From Firm-04 sp045591925 (GTDB taxonomy: Bacteria > Bacillota > Clostridia > Oscillospirales > Ruminococcaceae): a DNA stretch of 54,575 bases. The stretch lies in the NCBI GenBank assembly GCA_045591925.1, contig JAZNTW010000085.1:1-54575 (forward strand), written 5' to 3'. The first letter of the stretch is position 1. The number at the start of each line of letters is the position of its first letter. The translations under genes and the position numbers were made by a program. Below are positions 40,840 through 48,558 of this stretch, piece by piece. The notes below the pieces were generated by a model, which saw only the letters and a program-made list of their open reading frames with translations, had not been told where the DNA came from and did not search any database.

Positions 40840-41003
40840 AGAATATTTGATTTCGCGCTTTGCGCGAGGGGGGGGCGCGGCCCCCTCGACCCCCAAAGGC
40901 TTTCGATTCAGGGCTTGCCATTTACGCAATTACGTTCAATATCATATAAACATGGGGTTTGGGGACTTCGAGACCCCAATATCAATCCGTCGGAGACACA
41001 TCT
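40840..41003 (+). repeat. Dispersed intergenic repeat, copy B
   Basis: ATATTTGATTTCGCGCTTTG, CGCGAGGGGG..CCCCCTCG hairpin, then CAGGGCTTGCCATTTACGCA and GTTCAATATCATATAAACAT, shared almost base for base with copy C. It ends CGTCGGAGACACATCT, 20 bp before the ATG of the SDR gene. It occupies most of this intergenic region. Confidence 0.8.
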
Positions 41004-41023
41004 TTAACCGCTTGGAGGAAACT

Positions 41024-41737
41024 ATGATTGCACTGGTAACAGGCGCGTCGCGCGGCATTGGCGCGGCAACTGCAAAAATTCTCGCCGCAGACGGCTGCAC
41101 CGTCATCGTTCACTATCACCGTGCGCGCGAACAGGCAGAACAAATCGCCGCGGAAATCGGTGGCATCGCAATCTCTGCCGACCTCGGAGACTTCGCGCAG
41201 ATTGACAATATGATTCAGGAAATCATTCGTATCTACGGCAGAATTGATGTCCTCGTCAACAACGCCGGCATCGCCCTGACAGGTCTTTACCAAGATATTT
41301 CCGATACAGACGCGCTCCGACTCTTTGCCGTCAACCTCGGCGGCACCATGCACACCGCAAAGCGCGTCCTCCCCCATATGCTCCGGCAGCATCACGGCTG
41401 TATCGTCAATATCGCGTCCGTCTGGGGCGAATGCGGCGCGGCGTGTGAGGTGCATTATTCCGCTTCCAAATCCGCAGTCATTGGCTTTACCAAGGCGCTC
41501 GCAAAAGAGGTCGCCCCATCCGGTATCCGCGTAAACTGCGTTTCACCGGGCGTCATCGACACCGACATGAATCGGATGCACGATGCCGATACCATGCAAG
41601 CCCTTGCCGATGAAACACCGCTTGGCTGTATCGGAAAACCGGACGATATTGCGGAGGCAGTCTCGTTCTTGGTTTCCGACCGCGCAAAATTTATCACCGG
41701 TCAGATTTTGCCCGTCAACGGAGGCTTCAACATATGA
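41024..41737 (+). CDS. Short-chain dehydrogenase/reductase (FabG-like)
   Basis: A 237-residue SDR enzyme. ATG 41024 has GGAGG five bases upstream; upstream in-frame codons lie in the repeat. It has the nucleotide motif LVTGASRGIGAATAKIL, NNAG in DVLVNNAGIALTG, the catalytic Ser in NIASVWGECG and YxxxK in HYSASKSAV. PGVIDTDMN and VSFLVSDRAKFITGQILPVN are typical of 3-oxoacyl-ACP reductases and related enzymes. It lies away from fatty-acid genes and overlaps an HD hydrolase by 4 bases, so the substrate may differ from FabG. Confidence 0.92.
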   Translation: MIALVTGASRGIGAATAKILAADGCTVIVHYHRAREQAEQIAAEIGGIAISADLGDFAQIDNMIQEIIRIYGRIDVLVNNAGIALTGLYQDISDTDALRLFAVNLGGTMHTAKRVLPHMLRQHHGCIVNIASVWGECGAACEVHYSASKSAVIGFTKALAKEVAPSGIRVNCVSPGVIDTDMNRMHDADTMQALADETPLGCIGKPDDIAEAVSFLVSDRAKFITGQILPVNGGFNI

Positions 41738-42330
41738 ATGAACAGGAAATTCAGCGTTTTAAAAAGCAAATCGAATTCCTTGTCGAGCTCGACAAGATGA
41801 AAACAATCCGACGGCAGACGCGTGTGCTGCATGAGGATCGTGCGGAAAATGATGCCGAACACGCTTGGCATCTCGGAATGCTCGCGCTCGTGCTATCCGA
41901 ATACGCAAAGGAACCCATCGACATCTACACCGTCCTTGCAACGGTGCTGATTCACGATATTGTCGAGATCGACGCCGGCGATACCTATGCCTACGACACC
42001 GCAGGCAACGCCACCAAGGCGGCGCGTGAGCAAAAAGCCGCTGACCGTCTGTTCCATATGCTGCCCGATGAGCAGGGCGCGTATATGCGTCGGCTTTGGG
42101 AGGAATTTGAGGCACAGTCCACCCCCGAAGCGCGCTTTGCAAATTCGCTCGACCGCATCCAGCCACTCCTGCTCAACTACTGCAAGCACGGGGAATCTTG
42201 GCTTGCACACGGCACCACGCGCAGTCAGGTGACACAGCGGATGCAGCCGGTTTACAATGGTTCGGATGTGCTCGGAGACTTGGCAATGGAGCTGATTCGC
42301 CGCGCCGCCGAGGAAAATCTGCTAAAATGA
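41734..42330 (+). CDS. HD-domain phosphohydrolase (YfbR/HDDC2-like)
   Basis: A 198-residue HD-superfamily protein. The metal ligands are H in AEHAWHLGML, HD in TVLIHDIVEIDAGDTYAYDT and D in RFANSLDRIQPLLLN, matching the YfbR/HDDC2 5'-deoxynucleotidase group. Its start overlaps the SDR stop (ATGA). It probably dephosphorylates nucleoside monophosphates. The link with the SDR gene is only positional. Confidence 0.88.
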   Translation: MNEQEIQRFKKQIEFLVELDKMKTIRRQTRVLHEDRAENDAEHAWHLGMLALVLSEYAKEPIDIYTVLATVLIHDIVEIDAGDTYAYDTAGNATKAAREQKAADRLFHMLPDEQGAYMRRLWEEFEAQSTPEARFANSLDRIQPLLLNYCKHGESWLAHGTTRSQVTQRMQPVYNGSDVLGDLAMELIRRAAEENLLK

Positions 42331-42363
42331 TCGGGGCAAATCCCCCGAATTGAGGTGAACAAA

Positions 42364-44928
42364 ATGAAACAACTGACCGTCGGCATTATGGCGCATGTGG
42401 ACGCCGGAAAAACCACGCTCGCAGAAGCGATGCTGTTCAAGACCGGCGAAATCCGCAAGCGCGGCAGAGTCGATCACGGCGACTCGTGGCTCGATACCAA
42501 TGACATCGAACGCAGCCGCGGCATTACCGTCTTTGCACATCAGGCGTCCCTGACGCTCGATGATACGGTGATCACGCTGCTCGATACGCCCGGTCACGTT
42601 GATTTTTCTGCGGAGACCGAGCGAACCATGCAGGTGCTCGATTACGCGATCCTCGTCATCAGCGGCACGGACGGCGTGCAGAGCCACACGCGGACGCTCT
42701 GGAAATTGCTCGAACAATACGGCGTTCCGGTCATCCTGTTCGTCAACAAGATGGACCTTGCCGACCGCACCGAAACTGCGCTGGTTCAGGAATTACAGGG
42801 CAGACTGTCGCCGAACTGCGTGCAGTTTGATACCGATTATGCTGATGTCTGCGAGCATTCCGCAGCAGCGACCGAGGAATTGATGACCGTCTATTTTGAT
42901 ACGGATACGCTGCCGCAGGAGATGCTTCGTGACGCGATTGCGGCGCGCCGGATTTTCCCGGTATGCTTTGGTGCTGCGCGACATACGAAGGGCATCGACA
43001 CGCTCTTGCAGCTGCTCTCCGACTATTTGCAGGAGCCGCCCCGCACCCCGGAATTCGGTGCGCAGGTGTTCAAAATTTCCACGGATGCAAAGGGCAATCG
43101 CCTCACCTATCTCAAGCTGCGCGGCGGTACGCTGCACAATCGTGACGAAATCCGCTACCACGGCGCAGACCATACCGATTATACCGAAAAAATCACCGGC
43201 ATTCGCTTTTATTCCGGTGCAAAATATATCTCCGCAGAGGAAGCCGAGGCAGGCGCAGTTTGTGCTGTCACGGGACTTTCTGCGGCATATGCAGGCTGCG
43301 GACTCGGCTGCTGTACCGATTCGGCAGAAGCGCTGATGTCGCCCGTTATGCGCTATCGCGTGCTGCTGCCCGAACAGATTTTGCCGCAAGAGGCAATGAA
43401 CCATTTCCAGACGCTCGAAGCGGAGGACCCCCAGCTCCATGTCGAATGGGATGCGCGCAGCCGTACTATTTATGTGCATCTGATGGGCGTGGTGCAGCTT
43501 GAAGTGCTGACAAATCTGATTGCCGCACGCTTCGGCTATGACGTTCGCTTTGACAGCGGCGCGGTGACCTATCGGGAAACGATTGCGGAACCGGTTGAGG
43601 GCGTCGGACACTATGAGCCGCTTCGCCACTATGCCGAGGTGCATCTTTTGCTCGAACCGCTGCCACAGGGAAGCGGTCTGCAATTCGGCACACGCTGCTC
43701 CGAGGATGTGCTCGATCGAAATTGGCAGAGATTGATTGTCACGCATCTACAAGAAAAAACACATATCGGCGCGCTCACCGGCAGCCCGATCACCGATATG
43801 AAGCTCACGCTCGTCAGCGGCAGATCGCACCTCAAACACACCGAGGGCGGCGATTTCCGACAGGCAACCTACCGCGCCGTGCGGCAGGGTCTACGCTCGG
43901 CAGACAGCGTGCTGCTCGAACCCTATTACGATTTTACGCTCGAACTGCCGTCGGAATGCGTCGGGCGTGCGATGACCGATGTGCAGCAGCGTGCCGGACA
44001 GTTCGACCCGCCCGAAATCCTCGGTGAAACCGCCGTTCTGACCGGCAGCGCACCGGTTGCGACCTTCAACGACTACGCTGCGGAGGTGCTCAGCTACACC
44101 AAGGGCAGAGGCACGCTCTCCCTCACGTTTTCCGGCTACCGGGTTTGCCATAATCCCGAAGAAGTCATCGGGCAGATCGGCTACGATGCGGACAGCGACC
44201 TCGAAAACAGCGCAGATTCGGTCTTTTGTTCACATGGCGCAGGCTTTCTGGTCGGATGGCAGGAGGTGCCGATGTATATGCACCTGCCGGCTGTCCTCCC
44301 CCATCGCTACGATTTTGCGGAGGAGATCCCCGTTGCGCCGCAGCCGAAAATCAGCACATATCCCACTGCCGGCGACGATGAGCTGATGGAAATTTATGAG
44401 CGCACATATGGCAAAATCAACCGAGATAAGCCAAAAACCATGCGCCGCAACAAAACCGCAGAGCTGATTGAGGGCAGTGTGAAAATCCCGCCGCCGCCCG
44501 AAAAGGAATATCTGCTCGTGGATGGCTACAATATCATTTTTGCGTGGGATTCACTGAAAGCGCTTGCAAAGGACCGTCTGGAATTTGCGCGTGACCGACT
44601 CCTGAATCTGCTGCAAAATTTTCAGGGATATCGAAAATGCGAGGTGATACTCGTATTCGACGCATACAGAATCAAGGGTCACGGCACCGAAATCGAACAG
44701 CACGGCGGCGTCAGCGTTGTCTATACAAAGGAAGCGGAAACCGCCGATACCTATATCGAACGCGTTTCCAAGCAGCTTCTCAAAAATAACCGCGTTCGCG
44801 TTGCGACCTCGGATGCGCTCGAACAGCTCATCATTCTCGGAAACGGTGCAATGCGAATCTCAGCAAGAGAACTTGAAGCGGAAATTCGTGCCGCAGAGCA
44901 GGAAATCCGCGAATTGATCGGAGGGTAA
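42364..44928 (+). CDS. TetM-like translational GTPase fused to a Rae1/YacP-type NYN nuclease domain
   Basis: An 854-residue fusion. ATG 42364 has GAGG at good spacing; a GTG at 42355 is less likely. Residues 1 to about 650 form an EF-G/TetM-type GTPase: G1 AHVDAGKTTLAEAM, G2 ERSRGITVFAHQAS, G3 LLDTPGHVDFSAETERTMQV, G4 FVNKMDLAD. Domain III/IV segments include HLKHTEGGDFRQATYRAVRQ. From about 715 an NYN/PIN-fold domain follows (YLLVDGYNIIFAWDSLKALA, VILVFDAYR, KEAETADTYIERVSKQLLKN, VATSDALEQLIIL) with the acidic residues of YacP/Rae1 ribonucleases (D720, D766). Rae1 cuts mRNA in the ribosomal A site, and TetM proteins bind that site. A ribosome-directed mRNA cleavage factor is the inferred role. 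Drug resistance should not be assumed. Confidence 0.88.
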   Translation: MKQLTVGIMAHVDAGKTTLAEAMLFKTGEIRKRGRVDHGDSWLDTNDIERSRGITVFAHQASLTLDDTVITLLDTPGHVDFSAETERTMQVLDYAILVISGTDGVQSHTRTLWKLLEQYGVPVILFVNKMDLADRTETALVQELQGRLSPNCVQFDTDYADVCEHSAAATEELMTVYFDTDTLPQEMLRDAIAARRIFPVCFGAARHTKGIDTLLQLLSDYLQEPPRTPEFGAQVFKISTDAKGNRLTYLKLRGGTLHNRDEIRYHGADHTDYTEKITGIRFYSGAKYISAEEAEAGAVCAVTGLSAAYAGCGLGCCTDSAEALMSPVMRYRVLLPEQILPQEAMNHFQTLEAEDPQLHVEWDARSRTIYVHLMGVVQLEVLTNLIAARFGYDVRFDSGAVTYRETIAEPVEGVGHYEPLRHYAEVHLLLEPLPQGSGLQFGTRCSEDVLDRNWQRLIVTHLQEKTHIGALTGSPITDMKLTLVSGRSHLKHTEGGDFRQATYRAVRQGLRSADSVLLEPYYDFTLELPSECVGRAMTDVQQRAGQFDPPEILGETAVLTGSAPVATFNDYAAEVLSYTKGRGTLSLTFSGYRVCHNPEEVIGQIGYDADSDLENSADSVFCSHGAGFLVGWQEVPMYMHLPAVLPHRYDFAEEIPVAPQPKISTYPTAGDDELMEIYERTYGKINRDKPKTMRRNKTAELIEGSVKIPPPPEKEYLLVDGYNIIFAWDSLKALAKDRLEFARDRLLNLLQNFQGYRKCEVILVFDAYRIKGHGTEIEQHGGVSVVYTKEAETADTYIERVSKQLLKNNRVRVATSDALEQLIILGNGAMRISARELEAEIRAAEQEIRELIGG

Positions 44929-44932
44929 CCGG

Positions 44933-45418
44933 ATGGCTGAATTACCGGAGGGTATGGAATTACAGCGCGTATATTATCACACCGAGGAAACACAGTGCAT
45001 GACCTATTTCCGGATCGCCGGCAATTTTGATCCGGATGATATCACAAAATATCTGCGGCTTGTTCCGGAGAGCGTGCAGCGCATCGGTGATGTTCGCCCG
45101 AACGGCGTTCCGTATGATTACGCGACATGGCGGTACGGCACGGTCAAAAGCCGTCGGCTCGATACCGCTAATCAGATGATGCAGACCATTGATGACCTGC
45201 TGACCAAAGCCGATCTGCTTCGCAAAATCAAGCTCACCTATGACGCATCGCTCACCTTGGAGGTGGTTCCGCTGGTGCGCTATGACGAGCCGACCCCGAT
45301 GCTTGCACCGTCGCCGGCGGTGATGCGCTTCTGCATGGAGACCGGCACCGAGATCGACATCGACCTCTATGTTGCCTGTCCGGACGAAATGACCGGTACA
45401 AATTCACAGAAAACCTGA
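44933..45418 (+). CDS. DUF4279-domain protein
   Basis: A 161-residue protein beginning 4 bp after the fusion GTPase gene. The pattern CMTYFRIAGNFDPDDITKYL, RLVPESVQRIGDVRPNG, ATWRYGTVKSRRLDT and QMMQTIDDLLTKADLLRKIK is that of DUF4279, a small alpha/beta immunity- or toxin-associated fold of unknown function. It is cotranscribed with translation and tRNA-processing genes. No catalytic motif is visible. Confidence 0.82.
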   Translation: MAELPEGMELQRVYYHTEETQCMTYFRIAGNFDPDDITKYLRLVPESVQRIGDVRPNGVPYDYATWRYGTVKSRRLDTANQMMQTIDDLLTKADLLRKIKLTYDASLTLEVVPLVRYDEPTPMLAPSPAVMRFCMETGTEIDIDLYVACPDEMTGTNSQKT

Positions 45419-45437
45419 TTCGATAAGGAGAATCAAC

Positions 45438-46358
45438 GTGTTAGATATTGCATTGCTCGGCACGGGCGGTACCATGCCGATGAAACACCGATGGCTCACA
45501 AGCTGTCTCATCCGCAACGAGGGTCGCGGCGTTCTGATCGACTGCGGCGAGGGAACGCAGATCGCGCTGAAATGCGCCGGCCGTTCCGTACAAAAGCTCG
45601 ATCTGCTGCTGTTTACCCATTATCACGCCGACCATATCAGCGGCTTGCCGGGACTGCTGCTCTCGATGGGCTTGGAGGGTCGCACCGAGCCGTTGATGCT
45701 CTGCGGACCGCGCGGCTTACAGCGGACGGTCGAGGGCTTGCGCGTGATTGCGCCGGAGCTGCCCTTTGAGCTCCAATACACCGAGCTGACAGAGCCTGTG
45801 CAAACGCTCCAATTCGCAGGACTCGAAATCACGGCGTTTGCCGTTTCGCACACGCTCCCCTGCTACGGCTTCCGGCTCTATCTGCCGCGCGTCGGAAAAT
45901 TTGACCCCGAACGCGCAAGGGCTGCCGGTATCCCGATGCAGGCTTGGGGACTCCTCCAAAAACAGGAGACCGTCGAAATGAACGGCGTGACCTACTCGCA
46001 GTCGCAGGTGCTTGGTGCGCCGCGGCGCGGTCTGAGCGTGACCTACTGCACCGACACGCGCCCTGTTCCGAATATCCTGAAATATGCCGATGACACAGAC
46101 CTGCTGATTCTGGAGGGGATGTACGGTGAGCCGGATAAGCTCGATAAGGCGCTCGAAACCAAGCATATGATGTTCACCGAGGCGGCTGAAATCGCAAGAG
46201 ATGCCGGTGCGCGGCGGCTCTGGCTGACCCATTATTCCCCCTCCCTGCCAAATCCGGCAGAGTTTCTGCCGCTTGCGCAGGAGATTTTCCCGGAGACAAT
46301 CTGCCCCTCGGACGGGCATTCTGTTGACCTGCAATTTTCCGATGATAAGAGGTGTTGA
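45438..46358 (+). CDS. rnz: Ribonuclease Z
   Basis: A 306-residue metallo-beta-lactamase-fold endonuclease that matures tRNA 3' ends. GTG 45438 has AAGGAG seven bases upstream. Motifs: LLGTGGTMPMKHRWLTSCLI at the N terminus, the metal site LLFTHYHADHISGLPGLLLS, AVSHTLPCYGFRLY, YCTDTRPVPNI, and the final histidine in LWLTHYSPSLPNPAEF. Length is normal for bacterial RNase Z. The CCA-adding enzyme gene lies two genes downstream, so the cluster covers both steps of tRNA 3' maturation. Confidence 0.95.
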   Translation: MLDIALLGTGGTMPMKHRWLTSCLIRNEGRGVLIDCGEGTQIALKCAGRSVQKLDLLLFTHYHADHISGLPGLLLSMGLEGRTEPLMLCGPRGLQRTVEGLRVIAPELPFELQYTELTEPVQTLQFAGLEITAFAVSHTLPCYGFRLYLPRVGKFDPERARAAGIPMQAWGLLQKQETVEMNGVTYSQSQVLGAPRRGLSVTYCTDTRPVPNILKYADDTDLLILEGMYGEPDKLDKALETKHMMFTEAAEIARDAGARRLWLTHYSPSLPNPAEFLPLAQEIFPETICPSDGHSVDLQFSDDKRC

Positions 46359-46359
46359 C

Positions 46360-46971
46360 ATGAAGTTTCATATCAGACATCAAAGCCCGATTTTCTTTTT
46401 CATGATGGTGTTTCCGGCGATTGTAATGACAATGATATTGCTATTCTATGTCACATTCGGCATTGCCATCACCGATAGTCTGGGGGCTGTCTATTTTTTC
46501 ATGGGTGCATTCATTTTCTGCGCAGCAGTTGAGATCATCTCAATTATTCTGTATTTGATTGATTTTTTCTATGGTGCAAATATCATCGTCGGGAGCGATT
46601 TTGTTGATATCCGGCTCTTTTTGCGCCGCAAGAAAGTCCATTTTACAGAGATAATGGATGTCTCCTATTCTCATGACGAATACGACTACAGCAAGCATAA
46701 TCGTCATCACGCAAATCCCCTCGGACAGTATTTTTATGCGAAACGATGGCGGCGGCATAAGCTGATGGCACAGCTTGATTTTCATTTGACCTCCGGCAAG
46801 CGCATCACGTTGACCGAAGCCGCAAGAGGCTATGCGGAGGGACGTAAACGCGCGATGGTTGACCCGACTGTGAATCCCGATGAAAATGTGCGGCTGTATC
46901 AGGCATATCAGTGCTACTGCTCCGCGGTTGACCAGTATTCGATTCAGCACGGGCTTCAGATTACGCGGTAA
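46360..46971 (+). CDS. Membrane protein of unknown function
   Basis: A 203-residue protein starting one base after the rnz stop (GAGGTG upstream). Two hydrophobic hairpin helices are clear (FFFMMVFPAIVMTMILLFYV; VYFFMGAFIFCAAVEIISII plus ILYLIDFFYG), followed by a soluble C-terminal domain with FVDIRLFLRRKKVHFTEIMD, resembling PH-like bacterial membrane proteins, and a His/Tyr-rich loop (HDEYDYSKHNRHHANP). It is coupled to rnz and cca, possibly only by position. Confidence 0.75.
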   Translation: MKFHIRHQSPIFFFMMVFPAIVMTMILLFYVTFGIAITDSLGAVYFFMGAFIFCAAVEIISIILYLIDFFYGANIIVGSDFVDIRLFLRRKKVHFTEIMDVSYSHDEYDYSKHNRHHANPLGQYFYAKRWRRHKLMAQLDFHLTSGKRITLTEAARGYAEGRKRAMVDPTVNPDENVRLYQAYQCYCSAVDQYSIQHGLQITR

Positions 46972-46992
46972 CCCAAAGAGAAAGGAACCAAA

Positions 46993-48339
46993 TTGGCAAA
47001 TTTACATATTACACCGCCTGCACCGGTGCAAACCGCGCTCGACACGCTTTGTCATGCAGGCTTTGAGGCATTTATTGTGGGAGGTTGTGTGCGCGACGCC
47101 CTGCGCGGTGCAGAGCCGCACGACTGGGATTGCACCACCAATGCAAAGCCAGACCAGATTTGCACGTGTTTTCGTAATTTTCATGTGATTGAAACCGGCT
47201 TGCAGCACGGCACGGTCACGGTTGTCATTGACCATATGCCAATCGAAATCACGACCTATCGCATTGACGGCGACTATGCCGACCACCGCCGCCCGGAGTC
47301 CGTTACGTTCACCGATTCGTTGAACGCTGACCTTGCACGCCGCGATTTCACCGTCAACGCCATGGCGTATCACCCCGAACGCGGTCTGATTGACCCCTAT
47401 CAGGGCGCTGCGGATCTACAGGCGAACATCATCCGCTGTGTCGGCAGTCCGCATGACCGTTTCAACGAGGATGGTCTGCGGATTCTGCGCGCGATGCGGT
47501 TTGCCTCGGTGCTCGATTTTGTAATCGACGAAGATACTGCAAACGCCGTCCACGCACAGCAAACGCTGCTCCATCATATTTCTGCCGAGCGCATTGATGT
47601 CGAGCTGACAAAGCTGCTTTGCGGCGTTGGTGCGGAGCGTGTGCTGACGGAGTTTGCGGATGTGCTGTTCACGGTGCTGCCGGAGCTTGCGCCGATGCAC
47701 GGCTTTGATCAGCAGAATCCGCACCATGATTATGATGTTTATGTGCACACGCTGAAAGCGGTTTCGGCTTGTCCGGCTGAACCGATTCTGCGCTGGGCGG
47801 CACTGCTTCACGACACCGGCAAGCCCCATACCTTTACAAAGGACGAGCGCGGCGGTCATTTTTACGGTCATGCTGCGATCTCCAAGGAAATTGCAAGGCG
47901 CGCGCTTCATGCGATGAAATGCGACCGGAAACGGCTTGATCGTGTGCTGCTGCTTGTGGAAAAGCACGACCTTGTGATGAACGGAACCGAAAAGCAGCTC
48001 AAGCGCATTGTGCGGCAGATTGGCGAGGACGCGGCAAGGGAGCTGCTGCTGCTGCATCGGGCGGATGTTTCGGCGCAGGCTGCCTGTCACCGTGCCGAAC
48101 GGGTCGAGGAAGCAGACCGGCTGCTGAAAATGCTGGAGGATTTGTGCGCAGCGGATACGTGTATGAGTCTCAAACAGCTTGCTGTGAGCGGTGGGGATTT
48201 GCTTGCGGCAGGGATTCCGCAGGGAAAGGCGATCGGGGATACGCTGAATCGGCTGCTGGAGGCTGTGATTGACGGCAGTCTGCCCAATGACCACGATGCC
48301 CTCCTCCACGCGATAGATGCGTCTCCGACGGATTTATAA
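46993..48339 (+). CDS. cca: CCA tRNA nucleotidyltransferase
   Basis: A 448-residue class II enzyme that adds or repairs the CCA end of tRNA. TTG 46993 has AAAGGA seven bases upstream and matches the family start. Motifs: VGGCVRDALRGAEPHDWDCT (G-S-like box with DxD), RRDFTVNAMAYHP, and the template-binding region RILRAMRFASVLDF. An HD domain follows (RWAALLHDTGKPHTF, YGHAAISKEIARRAL, LLVEKHDLVM). The last eight codons (IDASPTDL plus stop) lie in the repeat copy that starts at 48315, so the native C terminus was replaced or the repeat arrived at the stop. Confidence 0.95.
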   Translation: MANLHITPPAPVQTALDTLCHAGFEAFIVGGCVRDALRGAEPHDWDCTTNAKPDQICTCFRNFHVIETGLQHGTVTVVIDHMPIEITTYRIDGDYADHRRPESVTFTDSLNADLARRDFTVNAMAYHPERGLIDPYQGAADLQANIIRCVGSPHDRFNEDGLRILRAMRFASVLDFVIDEDTANAVHAQQTLLHHISAERIDVELTKLLCGVGAERVLTEFADVLFTVLPELAPMHGFDQQNPHHDYDVYVHTLKAVSACPAEPILRWAALLHDTGKPHTFTKDERGGHFYGHAAISKEIARRALHAMKCDRKRLDRVLLLVEKHDLVMNGTEKQLKRIVRQIGEDAARELLLLHRADVSAQAACHRAERVEEADRLLKMLEDLCAADTCMSLKQLAVSGGDLLAAGIPQGKAIGDTLNRLLEAVIDGSLPNDHDALLHAIDASPTDL

Positions 48340-48495
48340 TGGGGCTGCGAGCCCTAAACCCTCGCTGAGGACGAGTCCCCAGACCCCATGTTTATATGAT
48401 ATTGAACGTAATTGCGTAAATGGCAAGCCCTGTATCTAAAGTCTTTTGGGGGTCGAGGGGGCTGCGCCCCCTCGTCGCGCAAAGCGCGAAATCAA
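48315..48495 (-). repeat. Dispersed intergenic repeat, copy C
   Basis: Inverse of copy B: AGATGCGTCTCCGACGGATT at the left, GAGTCCCCAGACCCCATG, then ATATGATATTGAACGTAATT and GCGTAAATGGCAAGCCCTG, and the CGCGCAAAGCGCGAAATCAA end on the right. It overlaps the last codons and stop of cca and abuts the terminator of the FtsX-like permease gene. Confidence 0.8.
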
Positions 48496-48498
48496 AAA

Positions 48499-48541
48499 AA
48501 AGCCGCATCAGCCTGCATGATAACAGGTCTGATGCGGCTTT
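48499..48541 (-). terminator. Terminator of the FtsX-type exporter operon
   Basis: AAAGCCGCATCAG / CTGATGCGGCTTT with an inner CTG/CAG pair. The minus strand continues with eight T. Confidence 0.88.
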
Positions 48542-48558
48542 GTTGCTGCAATTTATTC

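Noticed and set aside
42793..43746. 317-codon minus-strand ORF
   Set aside because: Antisense to the GTPase fusion gene, no ribosome site and no recognisable domain.
42364..44928. Calling the TetM-like gene a tetracycline resistance determinant
   Set aside because: The C-terminal nuclease fusion, divergent domain IV and housekeeping RNA-processing neighbours argue against a classical resistance role.
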